Shown here: piece after piece, positions 33,349-40,800 of the stretch
Numbering within the stretch: position 1 is the first letter of the stretch
Layout: every line of letters begins with the position of its first letter
Position numbers and translations under genes: made by a program
Notes under the pieces: model-generated
The model's database searches: none
What the model was told of the DNA's origin: nothing
Seen by the model: only the letters and a program-made list of their open reading frames with translations
DNA from: Sphingorhabdus lutea
Lineage (GTDB): Bacteria > Pseudomonadota > Alphaproteobacteria > Sphingomonadales > Sphingomonadaceae
NCBI RefSeq assembly: GCF_001889025.1
Contig: NZ_CP018154.1
Coordinates: 858,501 to 922,500 of the forward strand
DNA length: 64,000 bases
Reading direction: 5' to 3'

Positions 33349-34620
33349 ATGGTGGATAAAATGCTCACCAATTTTGATTTTAATCAACGGATGCTTATCC
33401 TTGCCATGGCTATTGGCATGGTTGTGGGCGCTCTTTCCATGCTCATTCCTGTATATTGGTTGGAAATTGTTACCGGATCATTGGGCATATCGGAAATTAT
33501 TCCCGCCACCGCCGCCCCATTGGGGGATAAGGCACGGGCGTTAATTGCATTTGGTTTTGGGGTGTTGGCAATTGCCGCATCCTTTATTTTCCTGTCCCGT
33601 TTTAATATTGGCCGTCAGGTAAAATCCAATATTTCGGATAAAAATGCGCCGGATAAAGCGCAGGTAGAAGAAAAAGTTGTTTCGCAAGAATATGCCCCCA
33701 ATGCCGCAATTGAAGCGGATATTTTAACAAGACCGAAAGCCGATCTTTCAACAGATAGTCCCGCGCAAAGCCCCACGGCATGGGGGAATGTTAAAAAGCT
33801 ATTTTCTGGCATTAACTTGCCTAAAATGAAGCTGCCCAATTTTAATATGCCCAAGTGGGGCAGGCAGAATGAAGAAGATATATATGAAATACAGGACTTG
33901 CCGCCGCGTATGCGATCCATTGAGGCTGGCGGAGAAAAAAAACGCGCACCCATTGCCGCGTCGCGTGATTTAAGCGGGGTCAGTTTGGTCGATAACATAT
34001 CGGATATGCCCGATTCGCCGCTTATCAAAAAATTCAATCTTTCCGAACCAAAGCAAGAGGTTGCGGTAGAGATTTACGAAGATTTACCGCCCGTACAACA
34101 TGAAGAAGCAGTGCAGCATGAAGTAGCAATGCAGCATGAAGAAGCAATGCAGCATGAGCAATTGCCACAAGAGGCCAAGCCGCAGGATAAGGGCGGGGAT
34201 TCAATGGATAATTTAGCCAAAAATTTAGAAGAAATATTGGCCAAACGCGCCGCGTTAAGGGCGGAAATTGCCGCAATGGCCCAGCCCGTAATTGAACCAA
34301 AATCCGAAATAGTTTCTGAAATAGATTCTGAAACAGTTCCCGAATCCAGCGCAGAATCAGCAGAATCAATGGTCGATGCATTTGTTCATAAAAATGATCC
34401 GCAACCGCCCCATTTTCTGACCGAAAAAATAATATCTGATGATGTCATGGATGAACAGGATTATCGACCAAAATTATCGGTGATTAAAGGATTAGAAACA
34501 CCGATGACAAAACCTGCCCATGATCAGTCCGTTGACATGTCAAGCGATTTGCCAAATGACAGGGCGCTGCTTTCTGCATTACACACATTGCACCGAATGA
34601 AGGCGCAGGGGCAGGAATAA
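33349..34620 (+). CDS. Membrane-anchored hypothetical protein with a Gln-His-Glu repeat
   Basis: 423 aa from ATG 33349, which has AAAGGA 9 nt upstream; the earlier ATG 33340 is too close to it. Two hydrophobic helices (about residues 14-35 and 62-82) anchor the N-terminus; the remainder is a long, charged, low-complexity cytoplasmic tail. Residues about 250-271 are a six-residue tandem repeat QHEEAM x 3.7, encoded by an 18-bp DNA repeat (34096-34161). The C-terminus (RALLSALHTLHRMKAQGQ) is likely helical. I do not recognise the family. It follows the XrtA glycosyltransferase by 39 bp on the same strand. Confidence 0.75.
   Translation: MVDKMLTNFDFNQRMLILAMAIGMVVGALSMLIPVYWLEIVTGSLGISEIIPATAAPLGDKARALIAFGFGVLAIAASFIFLSRFNIGRQVKSNISDKNAPDKAQVEEKVVSQEYAPNAAIEADILTRPKADLSTDSPAQSPTAWGNVKKLFSGINLPKMKLPNFNMPKWGRQNEEDIYEIQDLPPRMRSIEAGGEKKRAPIAASRDLSGVSLVDNISDMPDSPLIKKFNLSEPKQEVAVEIYEDLPPVQHEEAVQHEVAMQHEEAMQHEQLPQEAKPQDKGGDSMDNLAKNLEEILAKRAALRAEIAAMAQPVIEPKSEIVSEIDSETVPESSAESAESMVDAFVHKNDPQPPHFLTEKIISDDVMDEQDYRPKLSVIKGLETPMTKPAHDQSVDMSSDLPNDRALLSALHTLHRMKAQGQE
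34096..34161 (+). repeat. 18-bp tandem repeat inside the membrane-anchored hypothetical
   Basis: Unit CAGCATGAAGAAGCAATG appears at 34096-34113, 34114-34131, 34132-34149 and partly at 34150-34161, with few substitutions. It is in frame and encodes QHEEA(M/V). Copy number may vary between strains. Confidence 0.85.
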
Positions 34621-34672
34621 TATTCCATAATGCCCCCAAATTTTGTGTTATATAATGTCATGATGAAAGCCA

Positions 34673-35023
34673 TTATGCCGCATTTATCATTAAAATATTG
34701 ATCGAAAATTCGGCATGTTCCGGCCCATAATCAATATCTTTGCCAATTGATATTTCCCCTACAAATTGACGTTTGGCGGCAAATTCCATGTCGCCAATTT
34801 CCAAATTTAACTGGGCAAGGCGCGATTTAATATTTTGCCCATGCGCGCTGATCAATAAAATATGTTCATCACCATCAAATGTCGCGCTTTGCCAATCGCG
34901 TTGTTGATGTGAAATCAGCCCAAGGCGAAGACCTGAAAATTTTTGCAACTGGGCCAATATCGCGCAAATGGGATCATATTGTCGCGGTGGTGATGAAGGA
35001 TTATTTTTCTGTGTTATGATCAT
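34673..35023 (-). CDS. Hypothetical protein, TAATG-coupled to the small HTH-like protein
   Basis: 116 aa. The chosen ATG at 35023 overlaps the last base of the upstream stop (TAATG on the minus strand), which is typical of translational coupling; an alternative upstream frame to 35044 is not needed. I do not recognise the family. It starts MIITQKNNPSS, has a hydrophobic-helical middle (DPICAILAQLQKFSGLRLGLI), the DEHILLISAHGQNI segment and ends with an alternating beta-like stretch. No signal peptide or TM helix. It is the second gene of a predicted SOS-controlled operon. Confidence 0.7.
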   Translation of the reverse strand: MIITQKNNPSSPPRQYDPICAILAQLQKFSGLRLGLISHQQRDWQSATFDGDEHILLISAHGQNIKSRLAQLNLEIGDMEFAAKRQFVGEISIGKDIDYGPEHAEFSINILMINAA

Positions 35024-35211
35024 TAGGCGGCCTTTTTTAAGCAATTTTCATCAATAAATTGACGTATTTTTCTCTGCATTGCGCTGCGCACTTCGCGGCC
35101 CATGCGCATATCCAGCACCAGACGGGGGTCATGCGCCACCAATCGGCCAAATTTAGTTGGCGGCATGTCGTTTTCGCGTAAAAATTTTTCAACTTCCCTT
35201 AACATTTCCAT
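35023..35211 (-). CDS. Small DNA-binding-like protein (62 aa)
   Basis: From ATG 35211, with AAGGAG 8 nt upstream, the protein is 62 aa. MEMLREVEKFLRENDMPPTKFGRLVAHDPRLVLDM looks like a helix-turn-helix: an amphipathic helix, then PPTKFGRL (turn and recognition helix), then DPRLVLDMRMGREVRSAMQRK with basic residues. Similar small proteins are annotated as hypothetical in alphaproteobacteria. I infer DNA binding, as it faces the S24 regulator. The open frame extends upstream to 35253, but that part has no ribosome binding site. The stop TAA overlaps the ATG of the next gene. Confidence 0.75.
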   Translation of the reverse strand: MEMLREVEKFLRENDMPPTKFGRLVAHDPRLVLDMRMGREVRSAMQRKIRQFIDENCLKKAA

Positions 35212-35268
35212 TTGCCATTCTCCTTTGGAATTGTTGTATTTTTCTTCCTCCACTCTCTAACTTTATGT

Positions 35269-35307
35269 GATTCTGATCATAGAATCGGATGAGAACAAAA
35301 TAAGAAC
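35269..35307 (-). promoter_or_regulatory. Predicted LexA (SOS) box and promoter for the small HTH operon
   Basis: GAAC-AAAATAA-GAAC (35293-35307) is an exact match to the alphaproteobacterial LexA direct repeat (GTTC-N7-GTTC, here read on the minus strand). A -10 candidate TATGAT lies at 35276-35281 (minus strand) and a weak -35 TTATTT (35298-35303) falls within the box. The perfect inverted repeat GATTCT-GATCAT-AGAATC at 35269-35286 surrounds the -10. These point to a repressed minus-strand promoter. LexA itself is not in the window. Confidence 0.7.
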
Positions 35308-35330
35308 AAACAAGAAATGACGTAAGAAAT

Positions 35331-35364
35331 CCTACTTGTCTAGGAAAAATCCTATTGCTATAGT
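35331..35364 (+). promoter_or_regulatory. Leaderless promoter of the S24 regulator with flanking palindromes
   Basis: TTGTCT (35336-35341) and TATAGT (35359-35364) are separated by exactly 17 bp. The expected start point, 7 bp after the -10, is base 35371, the A of the ATG itself; there is no ribosome binding site. The palindrome CCTA-N6-TAGG (35331-35344) covers the -35 and an imperfect copy at 35351-35363 covers the -10; their centres are 20 bp apart, about two helix turns. An autoregulatory operator is likely. Confidence 0.65.
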
Positions 35365-35370
35365 AAAAAA

Positions 35371-36069
35371 ATGGAAAGCAACGAAATTAGGTCAAATTTG
35401 GATCAAATTATCCATGAACGGGGCGAAAGCTATGTGATTTTGTCACGGCTTATTGGCCGAAATGACGCGTATATTCAGCAATTTATTAAAAGAGGCAGTC
35501 CCAAGAAATTAGAGGAAAGCGACCGGCGCACCATATCGCGATATTTGGGCGTTTGCGAATCAATATTGGGCGGGCCAGAACGAATAGAACCAAATAATCC
35601 AAATAATAATGCGCCCAAAAATATCAATTTGGCCGAACATCCAAATGCGGACATGGTTACCGTGCCGATATTGGATATTGGCGCATCGGCGGGGGCAGGC
35701 GCATTTGATCGGGCCGAAATGGGCGGGGAATATCCGCGCGGCCATGTGGCATTTGACCCATTATGGCTGCGGTCAAAGGGGATGAGGTCGCATAAATTAT
35801 CCATGATATTGGTAGAGGGGGAGAGTATGGAGCCGACCCTGCCAAATGGGGCGGATATTTTAATTGATCATCAACAAAGCATTATTGAAAATGGCCATAT
35901 TTATGTGCTGCGCCATGAGGGGCAAATTTTGGTAAAAAGGTTGCTGCGCGATAAAAATGGCGGCCTTTTGATAAGGTCGGATAATAATGATTATGCCGAT
36001 ATATATTTGACAGATATTGACAATATTCAAATTATTGGCCGTGTTATCTGGTATGGTCGCTATATATAG
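35371..36069 (+). CDS. S24-family LexA/CI-like transcriptional regulator
   Basis: 232 aa. N-terminal region with the helical DNA-binding segment ESYVILSRLIGRNDAYIQQFIKRG, then an Asn/Pro-rich linker and the C-terminal peptidase S24 domain. The catalytic Ser152 in VEGESMEPTL and Lys189 in ILVKRLL are both present, spaced by 37 residues as in LexA. The cleavage site could be one of the Ala-Gly pairs in ASAGAGAFD (about 106-111), a little farther (42-44 residues) from the Ser than in LexA (35). It is either self-cleaving or a regulator that has lost that. It is transcribed from a predicted leaderless promoter and faces the small HTH operon. Confidence 0.88.
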   Translation: MESNEIRSNLDQIIHERGESYVILSRLIGRNDAYIQQFIKRGSPKKLEESDRRTISRYLGVCESILGGPERIEPNNPNNNAPKNINLAEHPNADMVTVPILDIGASAGAGAFDRAEMGGEYPRGHVAFDPLWLRSKGMRSHKLSMILVEGESMEPTLPNGADILIDHQQSIIENGHIYVLRHEGQILVKRLLRDKNGGLLIRSDNNDYADIYLTDIDNIQIIGRVIWYGRYI

Positions 36070-36163
36070 CCGGAATTTATAAAGGCCAATTTATGATGAA
36101 AGAATTGCCGTACCTATCGAGACAGGCTTGCATGGCGCGAACAAATTGTCCACATAGGTGGTT

Positions 36164-36868
36164 ATGAATAATGTCACATCAAATTTAAATAATGGCCAAC
36201 CCAAAATACAGGCCGAACCGCCATTAAAAGTTGCGATTATTCCGGTAACCCCGTTGCAGCAAAATTGTTCGCTCATTTGGTGCACAAAAACCAATAAGGC
36301 CGCGTTAATCGACCCTGGAGGCGATTTGCCAAAATTAAAATCCGCCATCGCGCAATCGGGCGTGGAAATGGAAAAAATCCTTATCACCCATGGGCATATT
36401 GACCATTGTGGGGAGGCTGGCATTTTGGCGAAGGAATTGGGCCTGCCGATTGAAGGACCGCATGAGGATGATCGTTTTTGGATTAGCCGACTTGACGATG
36501 ATGGCAAAAAATATGGCATAAATGGCGAAATTTTTGAACCAGACCGTTGGTTATTACATGGTGATAAGGTGACGGTGGGGGATTTGGAATTGGATGTCAT
36601 CCATTGTCCCGGCCACACGCCCGGCCATGTTATTTTTTATCATGCGCCATCGCGCCTTGCCGTGGTGGGTGATGTATTATTCCAAGGGTCAATTGGCCGC
36701 ACCGATTTTCCCATGGGCAATCATGGCGATTTAATCAATGCGATAACCACCAGATTATGGCCGCTGGGCGATGATGTTACCTTTGTGCCTGGACATGGTC
36801 CGGCCAGCAATTTTGGCCATGAAAGACGCACCAACGCCTTTGTTGCCGATCATGTGCTGGCCAGATAA
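36164..36868 (+). CDS. MBL-fold metallo-hydrolase (glyoxalase II / YcbL-like)
   Basis: 234 aa from ATG 36164 (GTG 36158 is an alternative; AGGTGG sits too close for either). The metal motif THGHIDHCGEA (His76, His78, Asp80, His81), CPGHTPGH and GDVLF (bridging Asp) and a final VPGHGPAS are complete. The domain resembles YcbL type II glyoxalases and other small thiolesterases of the MBL superfamily. Substrate is likely a glutathione thioester or a small lactone, but unproven. Intact on its own, after the S24 regulator gene, in the same direction. Confidence 0.88.
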   Translation: MNNVTSNLNNGQPKIQAEPPLKVAIIPVTPLQQNCSLIWCTKTNKAALIDPGGDLPKLKSAIAQSGVEMEKILITHGHIDHCGEAGILAKELGLPIEGPHEDDRFWISRLDDDGKKYGINGEIFEPDRWLLHGDKVTVGDLELDVIHCPGHTPGHVIFYHAPSRLAVVGDVLFQGSIGRTDFPMGNHGDLINAITTRLWPLGDDVTFVPGHGPASNFGHERRTNAFVADHVLAR

Positions 36869-36880
36869 TTTGCTTCATTA

Positions 36881-36938
36881 ACTGCGCTTACATATTCATC
36901 TGCGCTTAAATAATGTTCATCTGCGCTTAAATAATGCC
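36881..36938. repeat. Tandem duplication at the 3' end of the MAPEG gene
   Basis: A unit of about 21 bp starting CTGCGCTTAAATAATG is present in two full copies and one more divergent copy (CTGCGCTTACATATTCAT). The copy nearest the gene contains the MAPEG stop codon (TAA, read on the minus strand from 36929 to 36927). So the end of the gene has been duplicated downstream. Confidence 0.7.
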
Positions 36939-37313
36939 ATAAACTTTTAATAATGCAGCGATGGCAAGGCCCAATAGCGTCAACATGCTAATCACCGTGC
37001 CAATCATGCGTAATTTCATGGCGCCTTCCATGCCCAATGGGTGTGCCAAGCGGCCAATAATAAAAATAATACCTGTGGCCCATAACCAATTATTTGTACC
37101 AAATGCCATTTCCATCGCGCCGAGTAGAATCAAAACAATTGGCGCACTTTCGATGAAATTTGCATGGGCGCGCATCCGGCGAGTTAACAGATCGTCACCG
37201 CCATCACCCACGGAAACACTGGCCTTTCCGCGTGCTTGACCACAACGGACCATCAACCAAATATTGATTAAAGCGGCGCCTGCGCCAATGGTTAATAAAA
37301 TGGGTAATTGCAT
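36927..37313 (-). CDS. MAPEG family membrane protein
   Basis: 128-aa integral membrane protein with four hydrophobic segments (about 4-24, 58-75, 78-95, 105-125). The motif RRMRAHANFIESAPIVLIL is the MAPEG (membrane-associated proteins in eicosanoid and glutathione metabolism) hallmark with the glutathione-contacting Arg/Asn residues. Bacterial MAPEGs of this short type are poorly characterised glutathione transferases or YecN-like proteins. The stop codon is inside a tandem repeat (see the separate entry). Transcribed alone, convergent with the MBL hydrolase gene. Confidence 0.87.
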   Translation of the reverse strand: MQLPILLTIGAGAALINIWLMVRCGQARGKASVSVGDGGDDLLTRRMRAHANFIESAPIVLILLGAMEMAFGTNNWLWATGIIFIIGRLAHPLGMEGAMKLRMIGTVISMLTLLGLAIAALLKVYGII

Positions 37314-37475
37314 GTTTTACTCCCCTTAAGTTTTCATTTGAAATCTTTTATGCGCGATATTTATACGAAGTAAAAGCATTTTTGCATAAAGACTATTGTT
37401 GCAAAGCACAGAAAATCATTTATATCGCCATCTTCATCCGAACAGATGGGGATTCTATATAACGGGTTAGTTTAC

Positions 37476-37504
37476 TTGCCTGATGTGCATGTTTTCCCTA
37501 TATT
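37476..37504 (+). promoter_or_regulatory. Promoter of the rpmF-plsX-fabH operon
   Basis: TTGCCT (37476-37481) and TATATT (37499-37504) with a 17-bp spacer, predicted start near 37511, and an untranslated leader of about 35 nt with AAGG before ATG 37546. Confidence 0.65.
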
Positions 37505-37545
37505 GTTCGATTATTTTAGTGTTTATGTAATTTTAAGGTGCCGAC

Positions 37546-37722
37546 ATGGCTGTTCCAAAGCGAAAAACTACACCATCAAAGCGCGGTATGCGCCGTTCAC
37601 ATGATTCGTTGAAAGCGGAAGCTTTTCAAGAATGCCCAAATTGTGGCGAATTGAAACGCCCACATCATCTTTGCGATGCTTGTGGTCATTATAATGGCCG
37701 CGAAATTTTGGCTGAGGCTTAA
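37546..37722 (+). CDS. rpmF: 50S ribosomal protein L32
   Basis: 58-aa protein, translated by hand because it is short: [20 protein letters not shown] is the universal L32 start, and [18 protein letters not shown] gives the four-Cys zinc ribbon (C+ form), then [11 protein letters not shown]. Length and order match L32 of alphaproteobacteria. It is the first gene of the conserved rpmF-plsX-fabH block and is separated from plsX by 61 bp, so these are most likely one transcript. Confidence 0.97.
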   Translation: MAVPKRKTTPSKRGMRRSHDSLKAEAFQECPNCGELKRPHHLCDACGHYNGREILAEA

Positions 37723-37783
37723 GCATTTTTTGGTGCAAGCCTGAATTGTCCTGCAAGCCTGAAATGAATAAGGGGTCTGCCTA

Positions 37784-38836
37784 ATGTCTCATAAACCGCT
37801 AATCGCCATTGACGCGATGGGCGGAGACGAGGGCGTTTCCGTAATGATTGCCGGTGCTGCGCTTGCGCGGCATCGTCATGATAAATTTCGTTTCCTGCTT
37901 GTTGGTGATCAAGAAAAAATTGAGGCTGCACTTTGCGATCATCCCAATTTGCGTGATGCGTCGGAAATTTTGCATACCAGTGAAATCGTCTCTGGCGATG
38001 ATAAGCCAAGCCAGGCTCTGCGTAAATCACGCGGCAGTTCGATGGGGCTTGCCATTGATGCGGTAAAACGCGGGCAGGCAAGTGCAGCGGTCAGCGCGGG
38101 GAATACCGGCGCACTGATGGCTATGTCGAAATTGGCGCTGCGCACCATGCCGGGCATTGATCGTCCTGCCTTGGCGGCTTTGCTGCCAACATTAATCGAC
38201 AGCGATGTGGTGATGTTGGATCTTGGCGCGAATACCGAATGCGATGCGCGCAATTTAACCCAATTTGCCATTATGGGCGCGGCATATTCCAAAATTATTT
38301 ACGGTTTTAATGAACCGCGTGTCAAATTACTTAATATTGGCACAGAGGATCAAAAGGGCACGGGCACATTGCGTGATGCATCCGATTTGCTGCGCAGCAG
38401 CACGGGCCTGCCCATGGATTTTCAAGGATTTATTGAGGCAGATAAAATAAATCGCGGCGAATGTGATGTTGTGGTGTGCGATGGATTTTCGGGCAATATT
38501 GCGTTAAAGGCGATTGAAGGATCAGCGCGTTTTGTAACCGATTTGTTAAAGCGCAGCTTTACAAGTTCGCTGCGGTCAAAATTTGGTTTTTTAATTTCGC
38601 GTCCGGCGACCGAATTATTGCGTCATCATTTGGACCCAAATAATCATAATGGCGCGGTTTTCCTTGGCTTAAATGGTGTTGTGGTGAAAAGCCATGGCAG
38701 CGCCAATGAAAAGGGCGTGGCCAATGCGGTCGAAGTTGCCGCCAGATTGGTTGAAAAAGATATTATTGGCCGCATTTCCAGCTCCATCGATCATATAAAT
38801 GCAGAAAATGTAAATAAAGAATCGGATGGAAAATAA
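37784..38836 (+). CDS. plsX: Phosphate acyltransferase
   Basis: PlsX (EC 2.3.1.274) makes acyl-phosphate from acyl-ACP, the first step of phospholipid synthesis with PlsY. The 350-aa protein has the conserved start PLIAIDAMGGDEG, the SAGNTGALMA loop, VMLDLGANTECDARNL and GNIALKAIEG motifs. Peripheral membrane protein. It is the usual second gene after rpmF. The fabH ATG at 38838 follows the plsX stop by one base, so translation is coupled; the possible earlier fabH ATG at 38826 overlaps plsX. Confidence 0.96.
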   Translation: MSHKPLIAIDAMGGDEGVSVMIAGAALARHRHDKFRFLLVGDQEKIEAALCDHPNLRDASEILHTSEIVSGDDKPSQALRKSRGSSMGLAIDAVKRGQASAAVSAGNTGALMAMSKLALRTMPGIDRPALAALLPTLIDSDVVMLDLGANTECDARNLTQFAIMGAAYSKIIYGFNEPRVKLLNIGTEDQKGTGTLRDASDLLRSSTGLPMDFQGFIEADKINRGECDVVVCDGFSGNIALKAIEGSARFVTDLLKRSFTSSLRSKFGFLISRPATELLRHHLDPNNHNGAVFLGLNGVVVKSHGSANEKGVANAVEVAARLVEKDIIGRISSSIDHINAENVNKESDGK

Positions 38837-38837
38837 G

Positions 38838-39833
38838 ATGGATATAATGACTCAGCGCCCCATTCGTTCAGTCATTACCGGAACTGGTTCTGCATTGCCG
38901 CGCAATAAAATTTCCAATGATGAGATTAGTAAGCGTGTGGATACCAGCGATGCATGGATTCAGGAACGCACGGGTATAAAATTTCGCCATATTGCAGAGG
39001 CTGATGAAACAACCGCCTCGTTGGGCGCATCGGCTGCGCAAAAGGCGATGGATGCAGCGGGTTTAATCAATCAAGATATTGATTTAATTATCGTTGCTAC
39101 CGCCACGCCGGACCAAACATTTCCCGCAACCGCCACAAAGATTCAACATTTATTGGGCATAAAACAGGGCGCGGCATTTGATGTTGCGGCGGTATGTTCG
39201 GGATTTGTCTATGCCATTGGTGTGGCAGATAGCATGTTGAAAAACGGTATGGCCAAACATGCTTTGGTCATTGGGGCAGAGACTTTTAGCCGTATTTTGG
39301 ATTGGGAAGACCGCACCACAGCGGTGTTATTTGGCGATGGCGCCGGGGCAATTATTTTGTCGGCCATGGGCACAGATGACACGCAATATCCCCATGCGGA
39401 TATTTTGGCGAATAAATTGCGTTCCGATGGCGCACATAATGCATTATTATATGTTGATGGCGGGGTGTCCACCACCGGAACTGTTGGTAAATTGCGGATG
39501 CAGGGGCGTGAAGTATTTCGCCATGCGGTGACCAATTTGGCATCTGTGTTAAGCGAGGCTTTGGCGATTGCCCAGTTACAGCCAGCCGATGTGAATTGGA
39601 TTGTCCCGCATCAGGCAAATGCCCGCATTTTGGATGCGACCGCCAAAAAATTGGGGCTGGATAGAAATAATATCGTCGTCACGGTGGACCAACATGCCAA
39701 TACATCGGCGGCTTCTGTGCCGCTTGCTTTGGATGTTGCGGTTCGCGATGGACGCATTAAAAGGGGGCAGATTATCGCCCTTGAGGCGATGGGTGGCGGA
39801 TTTACATGGGGCGCATCTATATTACGATATTAA
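38838..39833 (+). CDS. fabH: Beta-ketoacyl-ACP synthase III
   Basis: FabH (EC 2.3.1.180) condenses acetyl-CoA with malonyl-ACP to start fatty acid synthesis. 331 aa from ATG 38838, preceded by GGATGGA. Catalytic Cys120 in AAVCSGF; His and Asn of the triad in PHQANARI and HANTSAAS. The N-terminus RSVITGTGSALPRNKISNDE is normal for FabH. The TGTGSALP loop and the SDAWIQERTGI motif confirm the family. Fits the plsX-fabH block, and ihfA follows after 127 bp with its own promoter. Confidence 0.96.
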   Translation: MDIMTQRPIRSVITGTGSALPRNKISNDEISKRVDTSDAWIQERTGIKFRHIAEADETTASLGASAAQKAMDAAGLINQDIDLIIVATATPDQTFPATATKIQHLLGIKQGAAFDVAAVCSGFVYAIGVADSMLKNGMAKHALVIGAETFSRILDWEDRTTAVLFGDGAGAIILSAMGTDDTQYPHADILANKLRSDGAHNALLYVDGGVSTTGTVGKLRMQGREVFRHAVTNLASVLSEALAIAQLQPADVNWIVPHQANARILDATAKKLGLDRNNIVVTVDQHANTSAASVPLALDVAVRDGRIKRGQIIALEAMGGGFTWGASILRY

Positions 39834-39900
39834 ATCGATAATTAGAAATGCCGTTCTTATTGTAAATGTCTCAAATTTAGACAATAATGTTGTTCAATAT

Positions 39901-39929
39901 TTTACATTTGCAAAGAAACAAGTTATATT
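39901..39929 (+). promoter_or_regulatory. ihfA promoter
   Basis: TTTACA (39901-39906) and TATATT (39924-39929) with a 17-bp spacer, about 30 bp before ATG 39961. AGGGAG lies at the right distance for ribosome binding. Confidence 0.6.
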
Positions 39930-39960
39930 GTTTTAATGCATTAATTAAGGGAGCTTATAC

Positions 39961-40251
39961 ATGGCAGATACGGGTACGTTAACACGCGCAGATTTGGCTG
40001 ATGCAATCAATCGTCAAGTTGGACTTTCGCGTTCGGATTCCATCAATATGATTGAATCAATTTTGGGTCATCTTTCAAAGGCGTTAATTGGCGGGGAAAA
40101 TGTCAAAATCTCTGGTTTTGGAACATTCATCCTGCGTGATAAAAAACAACGTATTGGCCGTAACCCGAAAACGGGAGTGGAGGTTCCCATTACCCCGCGC
40201 CGTGTTTTAACATTTCGCGCAAGCCAAACTGTTCGCCAAAAGGTGAAGTAA
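39961..40251 (+). CDS. ihfA: Integration host factor subunit alpha
   Basis: 96-aa DNA-bending HU/IHF-family protein. [27 protein letters not shown] is typical of alphaproteobacterial IhfA; the DNA-binding arm contains [29 protein letters not shown] with the intercalating Pro, and the ending [12 protein letters not shown] is conserved. It lies in the normal place after fabH. IhfB is not in the window. With IhfB it compacts DNA and supports many regulatory complexes. Confidence 0.96.
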   Translation: MADTGTLTRADLADAINRQVGLSRSDSINMIESILGHLSKALIGGENVKISGFGTFILRDKKQRIGRNPKTGVEVPITPRRVLTFRASQTVRQKVK

Positions 40252-40286
40252 ATATATTTGGCCATTTTCAGGTAAAGGAATAAAGG

Positions 40287-40745
40287 GTGAGCAATCAAAA
40301 AAGCGATGATGCCTTTCGTTCTATTGGTGAAATGGCCAAAATATTGGGCGTTAAAACGCATATTTTGCGATATTGGGAGGAGCAATTTCCTGCTCTTACA
40401 CCATTAAAACGCGCCGGTGGGCGGCGGCATTACCGCCCAAATGATGCGGCATTATTACGCCAAATCCATCATTTATTATATGATAAGGGCTATACGATAA
40501 AGGGCGCGAAACAGGCGTTGCGCGGTTGGCCCAATATTATAGAAGGCGAGAATAAAGCCGCGGCCTTTATGCCGGAAAAATTAACAGCAGCCGCAGTAAA
40601 AACAGCACGGCCCATTGATTTGGCAAACGCCCCTTTGCTAGATGACGGCAATGAAAGCGCGGCGGCGCAAAGGCAAAAAAATCAAGAAATTATTGATAAT
40701 TTATTGCGGGTAAAGGCAGATTTGCAAAAGGCTTTGCTAAGATAA
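40287..40745 (+). CDS. MerR family transcriptional regulator
   Basis: 152 aa; GTG start at 40287 with AAAGGA upstream. The MerR helix-turn-helix lies at residues about 10-75: [26 protein letters not shown], then [33 protein letters not shown]. The dimerisation coiled coil follows, ending KADLQKALL. No metal-binding Cys. This gene follows ihfA in many alphaproteobacteria; its target is not known. The 3' hairpin is 3 bp past the stop. Confidence 0.92.
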   Translation: MSNQKSDDAFRSIGEMAKILGVKTHILRYWEEQFPALTPLKRAGGRRHYRPNDAALLRQIHHLLYDKGYTIKGAKQALRGWPNIIEGENKAAAFMPEKLTAAAVKTARPIDLANAPLLDDGNESAAAQRQKNQEIIDNLLRVKADLQKALLR

Positions 40746-40748
40746 TCA

Positions 40749-40774
40749 AGATAATCTATCGCATTAGATTATCT
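40749..40774 (+). terminator. Perfect 10-bp hairpin after the MerR gene
   Basis: AGATAATCTA (40749-40758) and TAGATTATCT (40765-40774) form a perfect 10-bp stem with a 6-nt loop directly after the stop. The stem is AT-rich and only a short U-rich tail follows, so it is a weak terminator or a 3' end stabiliser. Confidence 0.6.
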
Positions 40775-40800
40775 GGATTTGACGAAATAGGATTAAGCAA

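Noticed and set aside
34673..36069. Prophage origin of the S24 regulator locus
   Set aside because: No integrase, structural, lysis or replication gene lies near it; flanking genes are chromosomal housekeeping genes.
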